A stretch of 64,000 bases of DNA, taken from assembly GCA_025963715.1 (NCBI GenBank), contig JAOQAG010000016.1, positions 1-64,000 on the forward strand, written 5' to 3'. Position numbers and translations under genes: made by a program. Every line of letters begins with the position of its first letter. The first letter of the stretch is position 1. Shown piece by piece: positions 56,601 through 63,898 of the stretch. The stretch comes from Bacteroidota bacterium. GTDB lineage: Bacteria; Bacteroidota; Bacteroidia; 2-12-FULL-35-15. Under the pieces are notes generated by a model. The model ran no database searches and was not told where the DNA came from. It was given only the letters and a program-made list of their open reading frames with translations.

Positions 56601-59198
56601 CTTGCCGAGATTGACAAAGCGATTGCAGATGCTGCTGCGAAAGATGCTGCTGAAAAAGATCGCCTGGCAAAAGAAAAAGAACTGAACGATAAATACACCG
56701 CTGCTATTGCAAAAGCTGATGCTGCTTTGGGTACAAAAGATTATGAAGCTGCAAAAACGGCTTATACCGAAGCATCGGGATTGAAGGCTGCTGAAAAATA
56801 TCCGAAAGATAAGCTTGCGGAGATCAATGCCATTCTTGCAAAAGAAATGGGCGCGAAAGAGCTGGAGAAAAAATATACGGATGCGATCGCGAAAGCAGAT
56901 GCGGCACTCGGAACAAAAGATTACACGAACGCAAAAGCACAGTATACTGCGGCGCTTGCGCTGAAACCAACCGAGCAATATCCGAAAGATAAGCTGGCCG
57001 AAGTGGACAAAGCGCTGTCGGATGCTGCAGCAGATAAAGATAAAGCTGCGCAGGCTGCCGCATTGGATGCAAAATACAAAGCTGCCCTTGCAAAAGGTGA
57101 TGCGGCATTAAAAGCAAAAACATACGATGCTGCCAAAGCCAGCTACAATGAAGCATTGGGATTAAAAGCAACGGAACAATACCCGAAAGATAAAATTGCG
57201 GAGATCGATCAGTTACTGGCGGATGCTGCCAATAAAGATGCTGCTTCAAAAGAGCTGGATGCAAAATATAAAGCTGCTATTGCGAAAGGCGATGCTGCTT
57301 TGAAAGCAAAATCATACGACGAGGCGAAAGCCGGTTATAACGAAGCCTTGGGTGTAAAACCTGCCGAAGCATATCCGAAAACAAAATTAGCGGAGATCGA
57401 TAAAGCGATTGCGGATGCTGCAGCGAAAGATGCTGCTGATAAAGACCGTCTTGCAAAAGAAAAAGAAATCGCTGAAAAATATGCTGCTGCGATCGCGAAA
57501 GCAGATGCCGCTTTGGGTACAAAAGATTACGATGGTGCAAAGGCGGGTTATACCGAAGCATCGGGATTAAAACCAGCAGAAAAATATCCGAAAGATAAAT
57601 TAGCAGAGATCAATGCCACGCTTGCCAAAGAAATGGGAGCGAAGGAACTGGAGAAAAAATATGCTGATGCCATTGCAAAAGGCGATGCCGCTTTGGGAAC
57701 AAAAGATTATGCTGCTGCAAAAACGCAATATACCGCAGCACTGGCGTTAAAACCTACGGAGCAGTATCCGAAGGATAAGCTGGGGGAAGCAGATAAAGCA
57801 TTAGCGGATCTTGCTGATGCGAAAAACAAAGATGCGGCACAGAAAGCGCTGGAAGCAAAATACACGGCAGCCGTTGCCAAAGGCGATAAAGCATTGGCGG
57901 CAAAAACATACGATGCAGCTAAAGCAGCTTACAATGAGGCATTGGGTGTAAAACCAACGGAGCAATATCCGAAAGATAAGCTGGCTGCGATCGATCAGCT
58001 GATCGCGGATGCCTCGTCGGAAAAAGACAAAGCCGCGAAGGATGCTAAATACAATGGCGCTCTTGCCAAAGGCGATGCTGCGTTGAAAGCAAAAACGTAT
58101 GATGTGGCTAAAGCTGCTTATGGAGATGCAAGCGGAATGAAACCGGGAGAACAATATCCGAAAGATAAAATTGCGGAGATCGATAAATTGCTGAACGACC
58201 TGGCGAATAAAGATGCGGCTTCGAAAGAACTGAATGAAAAATATGCTGCAGCGATCACAAAAGCGGATGCGGCATTGGCAGCAAAAGATTATGACGGCGC
58301 CAAAGCCGGGTATAACGAAGCGCTGGGTATAAAAGCAGGCGAGAAGTATCCGAAGGATAAGCTGGCTGTGATTGATGCACTGATTGCGAAAGATGGTTCC
58401 GCAAAAGAGGTGGAAGCAAAATACACTGCTGCTATTACCAAAGCGGATGCAGCGTTTGCCGCGAAGGATTATGCTGCAGCAAAAACAGGATATACGGAAG
58501 CATCGGGATTAAAAGCAACGGAGCAATATCCGAAAGACCAATTGGTAAAAGTAAACGGTTTGTTAAATGACCTGGCGAAAAACAGGGCGTCACAGGATAA
58601 ATTTGATGTGGCTGTTAAAAAAGCGGATGACTTGCTGGCGCTGAAAAAATATCCGGAAGCCATTGCTGCATACAAGGATGCGCAGGCAATAAAAACAACG
58701 GATCCGTATCCTGCGAATAAAATTACGGAGATCAATAAAACGCTGGACGACCTTGCACGTGCAAAAGAAAAAGATAAGCAGTACGCTGATATTATCGCAA
58801 AAGCGGATAAGCTGTTTGAGCTGAAAGATTATAAGTCGTCAAGAAATAATTACCTGGATGCTGCGTTAGTAAAACCTGCGGAGAAATATCCGAAAGATAA
58901 AATATCGGAAATAGATGTTTTACTGAAAAAGAAAGGTGCAGTTGCAACTACTACGGTTGCAAGTAATAGTAAGGATGATTTTAAAAGTGATCTTGCAAAA
59001 AAATATCCTGAAGGAATAACGGAGGAAAGCGGCACGGAAAGCAATGCGAAAATTACGAGGAGAATTGTGGTAAAAGGAAACGAAGGACACATGTATATTA
59101 AAAAAGAAACAAGCTTTGGGCCGGTTTATTATTTTAAAGACGATGTGCCGATCACTGAACAGGAATTTATTAGAAATACCGAAGTTGAACAGCAATAA
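53688..59198 (+). CDS. Secreted protein with 24 TPR-like Lys/Ala-rich repeats
   Basis: Start at ATG 53688 (two codons after the listed GTG), giving about 1,836 residues. The signal peptide contains LLIFVFAFCAFVFSAQEAKAQ. An N-terminal carboxypeptidase-regulatory-like beta domain (about 40-115, DGTITTGKKKLEGAIVTLF) is followed by 24 helical-hairpin repeats of 58-72 residues with consensus KYxAAIAKADAALxxKDYxxAK and YPKDKLAEIDKAL. A conserved 85-residue C-terminal domain ends in RRIVVKGNEGHMYIKKET and YYFKDDVPITEQEF. Likely an extended periplasmic or surface rod. It is followed 71 bases later by a PorT-like barrel, perhaps its outer-membrane partner. Function unknown; no T9SS domain. Confidence 0.85.
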   Translation: MIINFLTVYSNKSFKSLLIFVFAFCAFVFSAQEAKAQFDYSIDGTITTGKKKLEGAIVTLFKGSNQVQQVTTGSNGKFSFKLDPNANYTMSVTKGGYITKKFVFSTYGMPDDVAKTYEGGTKPEISIFEMPKDPNVVSQINSILSQPMAKFSYDDRVKDIVFDKAYSQSMLDALDRLNQIEKEAVAKEEQEAKQKQNLEAAAASQYQAAIAKGDAAMGKKDYTTARAAYTDALSVKPGEPYPKDKIIEIEKLIADAAKGAQLDNDYKAAIAKADAAFGTKDYTTAKSAYNDALKLKPAEAYPKGKLAEIEAALAKAAADKDLNDKYAAAIAKADKALAAKTYDAAKTGYNEALGLKPAEKYPKDKLAEIDKTLADLANKEKADKDLNDKYTAAVAKGDKALAAKDYTNAKAGYNEALGLKPAEAYPKTKLAEIDKAIADAAAKDAAEKDKLAKEKELNDKYTAAIAKADKALGAKDYTNAKAGYNEALGLKAAEQYPKDKIAEIDKALADAAAKDAAEKDKLAKEKALNDKYTAAVAKGDKALAAKDYTNAKAGYNEALGLKAAEQYPKDKLAEIEKALGDAAAAAAAEKDKLAKEKELNDKYTAAVAKADKALAAKTYDAAKAGYNEALGLKPAEAYPKTKLAEIDKILGDLAAKDAADKEKQAKDKELNDKYLATIATADKALAAKTYDAAKAGYNEALGLKPAEAYPKTKLAEIDKALADAAAKDKAEQDKLGKEKEMAEKYAAAITKADAALAAKDYTGAKAGYNEAISYKATEQYPKDKIKEIDAIVAKEMGAKALEEKYTAAITKGDKGLAAKDYTTAKAAYTDGAALKPAEQYPKDKLAEIDKALADAAAEKDKAVQAAALDAKYKAAVAKGDAALKLKTYDAAKTAYNEALGIKAAEQYPKDKIAEIDALLAKDLDAKALNDKYTAAVTKGDAALKAKSYDEAKAGYNEALGFKPAEAYPKTKLAEIDKAIADAAAKDAAEKDRLAKEKELNDKYTAAIAKADAALGTKDYEAAKTAYTEASGLKAAEKYPKDKLAEINAILAKEMGAKELEKKYTDAIAKADAALGTKDYTNAKAQYTAALALKPTEQYPKDKLAEVDKALSDAAADKDKAAQAAALDAKYKAALAKGDAALKAKTYDAAKASYNEALGLKATEQYPKDKIAEIDQLLADAANKDAASKELDAKYKAAIAKGDAALKAKSYDEAKAGYNEALGVKPAEAYPKTKLAEIDKAIADAAAKDAADKDRLAKEKEIAEKYAAAIAKADAALGTKDYDGAKAGYTEASGLKPAEKYPKDKLAEINATLAKEMGAKELEKKYADAIAKGDAALGTKDYAAAKTQYTAALALKPTEQYPKDKLGEADKALADLADAKNKDAAQKALEAKYTAAVAKGDKALAAKTYDAAKAAYNEALGVKPTEQYPKDKLAAIDQLIADASSEKDKAAKDAKYNGALAKGDAALKAKTYDVAKAAYGDASGMKPGEQYPKDKIAEIDKLLNDLANKDAASKELNEKYAAAITKADAALAAKDYDGAKAGYNEALGIKAGEKYPKDKLAVIDALIAKDGSAKEVEAKYTAAITKADAAFAAKDYAAAKTGYTEASGLKATEQYPKDQLVKVNGLLNDLAKNRASQDKFDVAVKKADDLLALKKYPEAIAAYKDAQAIKTTDPYPANKITEINKTLDDLARAKEKDKQYADIIAKADKLFELKDYKSSRNNYLDAALVKPAEKYPKDKISEIDVLLKKKGAVATTTVASNSKDDFKSDLAKKYPEGITEESGTESNAKITRRIVVKGNEGHMYIKKETSFGPVYYFKDDVPITEQEFIRNTEVEQQ
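54295..58925 (+). repeat. 24 tandem coding repeats, with a duplicated four-unit block
   Basis: Units end in YPK(D/T)K(L/I)AEI followed by a variable Ala/Lys/Asp linker. Units 11-14 and 15-18 are near copies of each other, subtype by subtype (for example AKSYDEAKAGYNEALG in units 12 and 16), offset by 786 bp (262 codons). This indicates recent expansion by unequal exchange. The long minus-strand ORFs in the track are antisense shadows. Confidence 0.88.
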
Positions 59199-59269
59199 AG
59201 ATGTGCGGATAAAAAAGCATTTTTATCCGTATACTTTTTTCTGTAATCTGTTGGAAATAATTTAAGAGT

Positions 59270-59911
59270 ATGCAGATCCATTTTTTAAAAAAAGCATTGA
59301 TCGTTGTATTCATGCTTTCGCTTTTTGAGACACCTCTTTTTGCTCAAAACTATTCGAACAAACCTTCTTCCATCTTTTCATTTACGCTTGGGCTTACCAG
59401 CACCAACCTGATCAAAGATACTACAGGCTATAAATCGGGAATTTTATTCAATGGCGGTTTTACATATAGCTTAACGCTCAACGATCATTTTAATGTGGCT
59501 GTGGAAGCGCTGTATACCGGTAAGGCTTTTAAAATGGATTCGCCTTTGATCAAATACCGTTATTATTATATGGACATTCCATTGTATGCTCAATGGAAGC
59601 TGGGCGATAATGTGCGGATCAATGGCGGCGGCTATTATTCGATCGCGACCAATTCGCAGCAGATTGTGCTGGATTCGGGTAAGCCCAACGGTGTACGCAT
59701 CAATAAAGTGAGCGCTGTAAAACCAACGGATTATGGCTTTTTGCTGGGAGTTGAATTTGATATCAATAAAAGCATTGGTCTGGGTGCGCGATACAGCATG
59801 TCGGGTTCCACTTTTTTTGAAAAGAACGCTGTTAATTTTGGCGTGTTCCAGTTCTCTGTAAAATATTCGCCGATCAAAACATATAAAGTGTTTTTTGGGA
59901 AGAAGGATTAA
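59270..59911 (+). CDS. PorT-like outer-membrane beta-barrel protein
   Basis: A 213-residue protein with a signal peptide (KALIVVFMLSLFETPLFAQ) and an eight-strand-type barrel as in the outer-membrane beta-barrel/PorT group: SIFSFTLGLTSTNLIKD, GGFTYSLTLNDHFNVAVEAL, YYYMDIPLYAQWKLG, DYGFLLGVEFDINKSIGLG and FGVFQFSVKYSPI. The YMDIPLYAQWK block is the family hallmark. PorT itself is a T9SS component; most relatives have no known role. Short distance from the 24-repeat protein on the same strand suggests one operon. Confidence 0.85.
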   Translation: MQIHFLKKALIVVFMLSLFETPLFAQNYSNKPSSIFSFTLGLTSTNLIKDTTGYKSGILFNGGFTYSLTLNDHFNVAVEALYTGKAFKMDSPLIKYRYYYMDIPLYAQWKLGDNVRINGGGYYSIATNSQQIVLDSGKPNGVRINKVSAVKPTDYGFLLGVEFDINKSIGLGARYSMSGSTFFEKNAVNFGVFQFSVKYSPIKTYKVFFGKKD

Positions 59912-59921
59912 CGTTTACTGG

Positions 59922-59965
59922 TTCATTTGTTCAATCGTTCATTGGTTGCTGTGTGTGCTGTATGA
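59922..59965. repeat. GGTTCATT word block joined to GCTGTGTGTG hub
   Basis: TACTGGTTCATTTGTTCAAT followed by CGTTCATTGGTTGCTGTGTG is nearly the same composite as 19213-19250. Confidence 0.75.
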
Positions 59966-59999
59966 TCAATGTACCGGTTGTATTATCATTAACCATCTG

Positions 60000-60445
60000 C
60001 CTGATAAATTTGTACTCAAATCAGATCATAATTTTAAATCATAAGCGCCACAGGCGATCTTTTTATACATCATAAAGATCATTTTTGATCTGCGTTCCGA
60101 TACGCAGGACTTCACTGGTATGATTTGGTTCCAAGAATTTAAAGTTTCTGCAATTTTTTATCTTTTATCTTTTATCTTTTATCTTTTTACTTTTTGCAGC
60201 CAAAAAGTAACAATCCCGCACGTGCGGGATAATCTTGTAATGCAATTTCTTCTTCCGCTCTCGCTCAGAAGAACCGCGGTTAATGATCGCCAATTAATTC
60301 TCAGCATTGATTTGATATATTCGAAAAGATCTTCTGTTTTTGCATCATTCGTCCGGCGATCATTCCCGCTATTGCTGCACAAGATCAAAAGCGTCTACCC
60401 GGATGAGTATCGTTTTTAATTGTGATTCCGTTGCTGTGTGTGTTG
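60000..60445 (+). repeat. ~450-bp multi-hairpin element, copy 1
   Basis: Begins near GATAAATTTGTACTCAAATC and contains, in order, GCGCCACAGGCG, AGATCATTTTTGATCT, CTGCGTTCCGATACGCAG, ACTTTTTGCAGCCAAAAAGT and ATCCCGCACGTGCGGGAT, five potential hairpins. A conserved block TGCAATTTCTTCTTCCGCTC to GAGTATCG follows. This copy also has a TATCTTTTATCTTTTATC period-8 expansion (60160-60190). A 59-codon frame opens at 60239. Confidence 0.9.
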
Positions 60446-60462
60446 CTGCGTGGTAAGACAGA

Positions 60463-60890
60463 ATGAAAGCTGTCTGATTAATTTGCACTAAAATCAAATC
60501 ATAATTTTAAATCATAAGCGCCACAGGCGATCTTTTTGTACATCATAAAGATCATTTTTAATCTGCGTTCCTATACGAAGGGCTTCACTGGTATGATTTG
60601 GCTCCGAGAATTTAAAGCTTCTGCAATTTTTATCTTTTTACTTTTTGCAGCCAAAAAGTAACAAAAAGCTTTTTTATCTTGTAAGGCAATTTCTTCTTCC
60701 GCTCCCGCTCAGAAGAACCGCGGTGAATGATCGCCCATTAATTCTCCGCACTGATCTGATATATTCGAAAAGATCTTCTGTTTTCGCATCATTCGTCCGG
60801 CGATCCTTCCCGCTATTGCTGCACAAGATCAAAAACGTCTACCCGGATGAATATTGTTTTTAATTGGGATCTCATTGCTGTGTGTTACTG
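60463..60890 (+). repeat. ~450-bp multi-hairpin element, copy 2
   Basis: Same order of modules, 473 bp after copy 1 measured at GCGCCACAGG (60045 to 60518). The ATCCCGCACGTGCGGGAT hairpin is replaced by AACAAAAAGCTTTTTTATC. The 59-codon frame is open, but its first codon reads AGG in place of ATG. Confidence 0.9.
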
Positions 60891-60900
60891 TGTGGTAAGA

Positions 60901-61330
60901 CAGAATGAAAGCTGTTTGATTAATTTGCACCAAAATCAAATCATAATTTTAAATCATAAGCGCCACAGGCGATCTTTTAAGCATCATAACAATCATTTTT
61001 AATCTGCGTTCCGATACACAGAACTTCACTGGTATGATTCGTTCCAAGAATTTAAAGTTTCTGCAATTTTTTATCTTCTTACTTTTTGCAGCCAAAAAGT
61101 AACAATCCCGCACGTGCGGGATTAATCTTGTAATGCAATTTCTTCTTCCGCTCTCGCTCAGAAGAACCGCGGCTAATGATCGCCAATTAATTCTCCGCAC
61201 TGATCTGATATATTCGAAAAGATCTTCTGTTTTCGCATCATTCGTCCGGCGATCCTTCCCGCTATTGCTGCACAAGATCAAAAACGTCTACCCGGATGAG
61301 TATCGTTTTTAATTGGGATTGAATTACTGT
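60901..61330 (+). repeat. ~450-bp multi-hairpin element, copy 3
   Basis: Same order of modules, 442 bp after copy 2. The stem CTGCGTTCCGATACGCAG reads CTGCGTTCCGATACACAG, with one mispair. The ATCCCGCACGTGCGGGAT hairpin is present. The 59-codon frame (MQFLLPLSLRRTAANDRQLI..) is open from 61135. Confidence 0.9.
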
Positions 61331-61356
61331 GTTTGATTTACTTGCAGACAGAATCA

Positions 61357-61493
61357 TCATTAATTTGCTGTTTGATTAATTTGCACTAAAATCAAATCAT
61401 AATTTTAAATCATAAACGCCACAGGCGATCTTTTTATACATCATAAAGATCATTTTTGATCTGCGTTCCTATACGCAGGACTTTACCGGTATA
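61357..61493 (+). repeat. ~450-bp element, truncated copy 4
   Basis: The first ~135 bases are present (ACGCCACAGGCGATC, AGATCATTTTTGATCT, CTGCGTTCCTATACGCAG, GGACTTTACCGGTAT), then identity stops and the DUF4846 remnant begins. Confidence 0.85.
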
Positions 61494-61496
61494 TTG

Positions 61497-61934
61497 TTGT
61501 GTATAAAAAATGGCCGGAAGGCTATCGACCACTGGTAAATGGAAATACAGTAAAGTGGGTAAAAAACACCCCCTGCAGCAAGCAATTATGCATCGTTTAA
61601 GAATTACCTCAAAACTATTTTTACATGTGCAGAAACATCATCGCTGAGCAAAGAATTAAAATCTGCTGCTTCTTTAAATGATATTCAAACCGGTAATGTT
61701 TTTATTGCAGGCGGCTTCCCGGGCCATACTGCATTGCTTGTTGATGTATGCGAAAATAAAATCACGTATGGGGAATTATATATGATCCGGCAAAGTTAGA
61801 TGCCTGCGCAGGAAATTCACATTCTTAAAAATTACACGAACAGCGCTACCTCTCCGTGGTATAGCATCAATTTTGCAGGAGACCCCGAAACGCCATAATG
61901 GACGTTTAAGAAGAAGTCTTTAATGCGATTTTGA
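61497..61934 (+). pseudogene. Decayed DUF4846 family gene, 5'-truncated
   Basis: The translated remains match the C-terminal half of DUF4846: KWPEGYRPLVNGNTVKWVKN in one frame, then after a frameshift near 61585-61592, SFKNYLKTIFTCAETSSLSK, GNVFIAGGFPGHTALLVDV, MPAQEIHILKN, SPWYS and ETP-WTF. In-frame stops interrupt it at TAG 61797 (where family members have Tyr before MPAQ) and TAA 61896 (Glu in ETPEWTF). The N-terminal part is missing and the upstream side joins the truncated repeat copy 4, so the repeat may have arrived at or caused the breakpoint. The downstream phospholipase-like gene starts nine bases after the end. Confidence 0.82.
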
Positions 61935-61943
61935 ATCCTGCTT

Positions 61944-62870
61944 ATGATTAAAAAAATTGTTCGTTTTGCGTGTTTTTTCTTTTTACTTTTTCCCGGTCGT
62001 GCATCCGCACAATTCATCACGCTGAATGAAGGTGTGGTGCCTGCGGGCGACAGAACTTACATTTCTTTTTCACAGGGATTGGGTAACATGCGTACACCTG
62101 CCAGGATCCGGCCGCTGAATGCCATTATTTTTGAAGGACAGCTGGCACCTTCCTTTTTTGTGCGCCTTGGAAATCACAGTCCGTTTGGAGTTGCATTTAC
62201 ACCCAAAGTAGTATTGCGCATGTATCAGCAGGCAAGCCTTCCTGTAAAAAGCCCGAGTTATAATCCTTCGTTGATGATCTACCAGCGATTGAATTATTCT
62301 TTTTTCCATTTAAAAATGTTCAAGTGGTTCAAGACTGAAAAGCGTGTGAATTTTTTGACCTACAAAATTGCGCATCTTTCCAACGGTCAGGCCGGAAGTT
62401 ATTACACTGACAGTTCTAACACGGCCGTTAATTTGAATAATGGGAATTTTTCCACCAACTATGCGGAGATCGCTTACAGCTGGTCGGCGATTGATTCCGG
62501 AAAAGTAGGACGGGCTTATGTTAACGGTCGCATCGCCTACGAGCATCATTTTAACCTGGATCGGGAAATAGGATTAAAAAATACGTACTATTTTAATAAA
62601 GTCTCGATCGAGAACAAGCTGATCTATTCCAATCAGTTTAAAGCATCCATCACGTATAGCATCATGACCGGAAGTAAACAATTTGGTGTAAAGCATTCGG
62701 TGGATCTGTTTTTATCGTACCGGCTTTTTCCTAAAAATTCAGATTTTTCAGTGTTTATCAGGGGATATGTAGGGCCGGATTATTACAACATTTATTATGT
62801 GAATAATATCCGTGCGGTAACGGTGGGGATCCTGGCGGATCCGCTGAGTATTCCGATTTTTAAGAAATGA
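61944..62870 (+). CDS. OMPLA-like outer-membrane phospholipase A1
   Basis: A 308-residue outer-membrane protein with a signal peptide (IVRFACFFFLLFPGRASAQ). In the middle of beta-barrel-like sequence is KIAHLSNGQAG with His144 and Ser146, the same HxSNG pattern and nearly the same positions as catalytic His142/Ser144 of E. coli PldA. SYNPSLMIYQRL and a later FSTNYAEIAYSW with Asn172 correspond to the family's YNPE and Asn (Asn156 in PldA), with a longer loop between. It ends with membrane strands RGYVGPDYYNIYYV. It would hydrolyse outer-membrane phospholipids. The identification rests on the active-site pattern. Confidence 0.72.
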   Translation: MIKKIVRFACFFFLLFPGRASAQFITLNEGVVPAGDRTYISFSQGLGNMRTPARIRPLNAIIFEGQLAPSFFVRLGNHSPFGVAFTPKVVLRMYQQASLPVKSPSYNPSLMIYQRLNYSFFHLKMFKWFKTEKRVNFLTYKIAHLSNGQAGSYYTDSSNTAVNLNNGNFSTNYAEIAYSWSAIDSGKVGRAYVNGRIAYEHHFNLDREIGLKNTYYFNKVSIENKLIYSNQFKASITYSIMTGSKQFGVKHSVDLFLSYRLFPKNSDFSVFIRGYVGPDYYNIYYVNNIRAVTVGILADPLSIPIFKK

Positions 62871-62879
62871 TACGGATCA

Positions 62880-63075
62880 TACGAATTTGAAAACGAATCT
62901 CTACGAATCTCTACGAATCTGTGTGCGCTGTGTGTTTTTTGAACCACATAAGGCACAAAAGAACACAAAAGGCGAGGTGTGAAATGCAATGTATTAATCT
63001 GTGTGTGCTATGTGTTTTTTTGAACCACATAAGGAACAAAAGAACACAAAAGGCGAGGTGTGAAATGCTAATGCG
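62880..63075. repeat. CTACGAATCT decamers and an 80-bp direct duplication
   Basis: CTACGAATCTCTACGAATCT (62901-62920) is a period-10 array. It is followed by two direct copies, 80 bases apart (62921 and 63001), of GTGTGNGCTNTGTGTTTTTT, GAACCACATAAGG and GGCGAGGTGTGAAATGC. In other copies of this family the words are inverted, not direct. Confidence 0.85.
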
Positions 63076-63132
63076 TTAATTTGTGTGCAGTGTATGCAAG
63101 ATGCAAAATTTGGAAACCAATCTCTCCTCGTG

Positions 63133-63222
63133 TTGTCATCCCGGGCCTGACCCGGGATCTGTTAATTAAAAAACAAAGCACACACTGCAAACATTCGTAA
63201 GACCCGGGGTCAAGCCCGGGTA
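63133..63222. repeat. GTCATCCCGGG inverted pair
   Basis: TTGTCATCCCGGGCCTGACC (63137) opposite GACCCGGGGTCAAGCCCGGG (63201), the same family as 4-95. Confidence 0.85.
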
Positions 63223-63229
63223 AGAGTAA

Positions 63230-63271
63230 AATAAAAAATCCCGCTACAATAAAATGCAGCGGGATCTTTTT
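63230..63271. terminator. Intrinsic terminator of the DUF6580 gene
   Basis: Stem ATCCCGCT / AGCGGGAT (63238-63245, 63258-63265) with a 12-base loop and T runs on the minus strand, 20 bases past the stop at 63291. Confidence 0.75.
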
Positions 63272-63290
63272 ATACGTTAATTGGTATAGC

Positions 63291-63836
63291 TTACGCTTTT
63301 ACTTTTATCAATGCAGGATACCTGCGTTGTACCAGGTAAAATGTTCCGAATAAAATTCCATTGAAAAATAAATCCCCCAACATAGTTGGTGCAAAAAACG
63401 GTAATCCCATTACATACGCGGTGTTTAATCCTGTGATGCCGCCTGCAAAATGAATTCCTGCCCAGTAACCAAAATTAGTAATGATGAAAAACAATACCGA
63501 TGATACAACGGAACCCATCGCGATTCTGGTAACAGTAGTGTTGTTTTTTACCCATAAACCAATGCAGGAAGTGATGATAAATGCTGCATATACATACGGA
63601 ATGGTGCTATGGAATCCATAACCGGTAATAAGCTGCAGTGCAACGTCGCTTAAGATCATGGTGATCAGCGGAATCGCGAAAGCAAGAATTTTATTTTCGA
63701 AATAAACGGCACCGAACAATGCCATTGCGGCAATGGGAGTGAAGTTTGGGATGTGCGGAAATAAACGGGTGATCGCAGCTACAAAGATCGCAGAGCAAAC
63801 GAACAGAAATTTAGGGGTGATCAATTTGGTTTTCAT
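63291..63836 (-). CDS. DUF6580 family putative transport protein
   Basis: A 181-residue membrane protein with about five to six hydrophobic helices. It matches DUF6580, with TRLFPHIPNFTPIAAMALFG at the front, FENKILAFAIPLITMILSD and TNFGYWAGIHFAGGITGLN in the centre and FFAPTMLGDLFFNGILFG near the end. The family resembles substrate-specificity (S) components of ECF transporters, which bind vitamins or their precursors; the substrate is unknown and no ECF ATPase or riboswitch is visible here. It is followed by its own terminator and has a 60-base A/T-rich leader upstream. Confidence 0.85.
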   Translation of the reverse strand: MKTKLITPKFLFVCSAIFVAAITRLFPHIPNFTPIAAMALFGAVYFENKILAFAIPLITMILSDVALQLITGYGFHSTIPYVYAAFIITSCIGLWVKNNTTVTRIAMGSVVSSVLFFIITNFGYWAGIHFAGGITGLNTAYVMGLPFFAPTMLGDLFFNGILFGTFYLVQRRYPALIKVKA

Positions 63837-63898
63837 GATGAATGATATTATACTACAAAAATAAGTTTTTATTTTTTAATTATAAAATGTACTGTGGT

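Noticed and set aside
60000-61493. CRISPR or rRNA/tRNA cluster
   Set aside because: Units are ~450 bp, directly repeated, with no tRNA fold or rRNA sequence recognisable.
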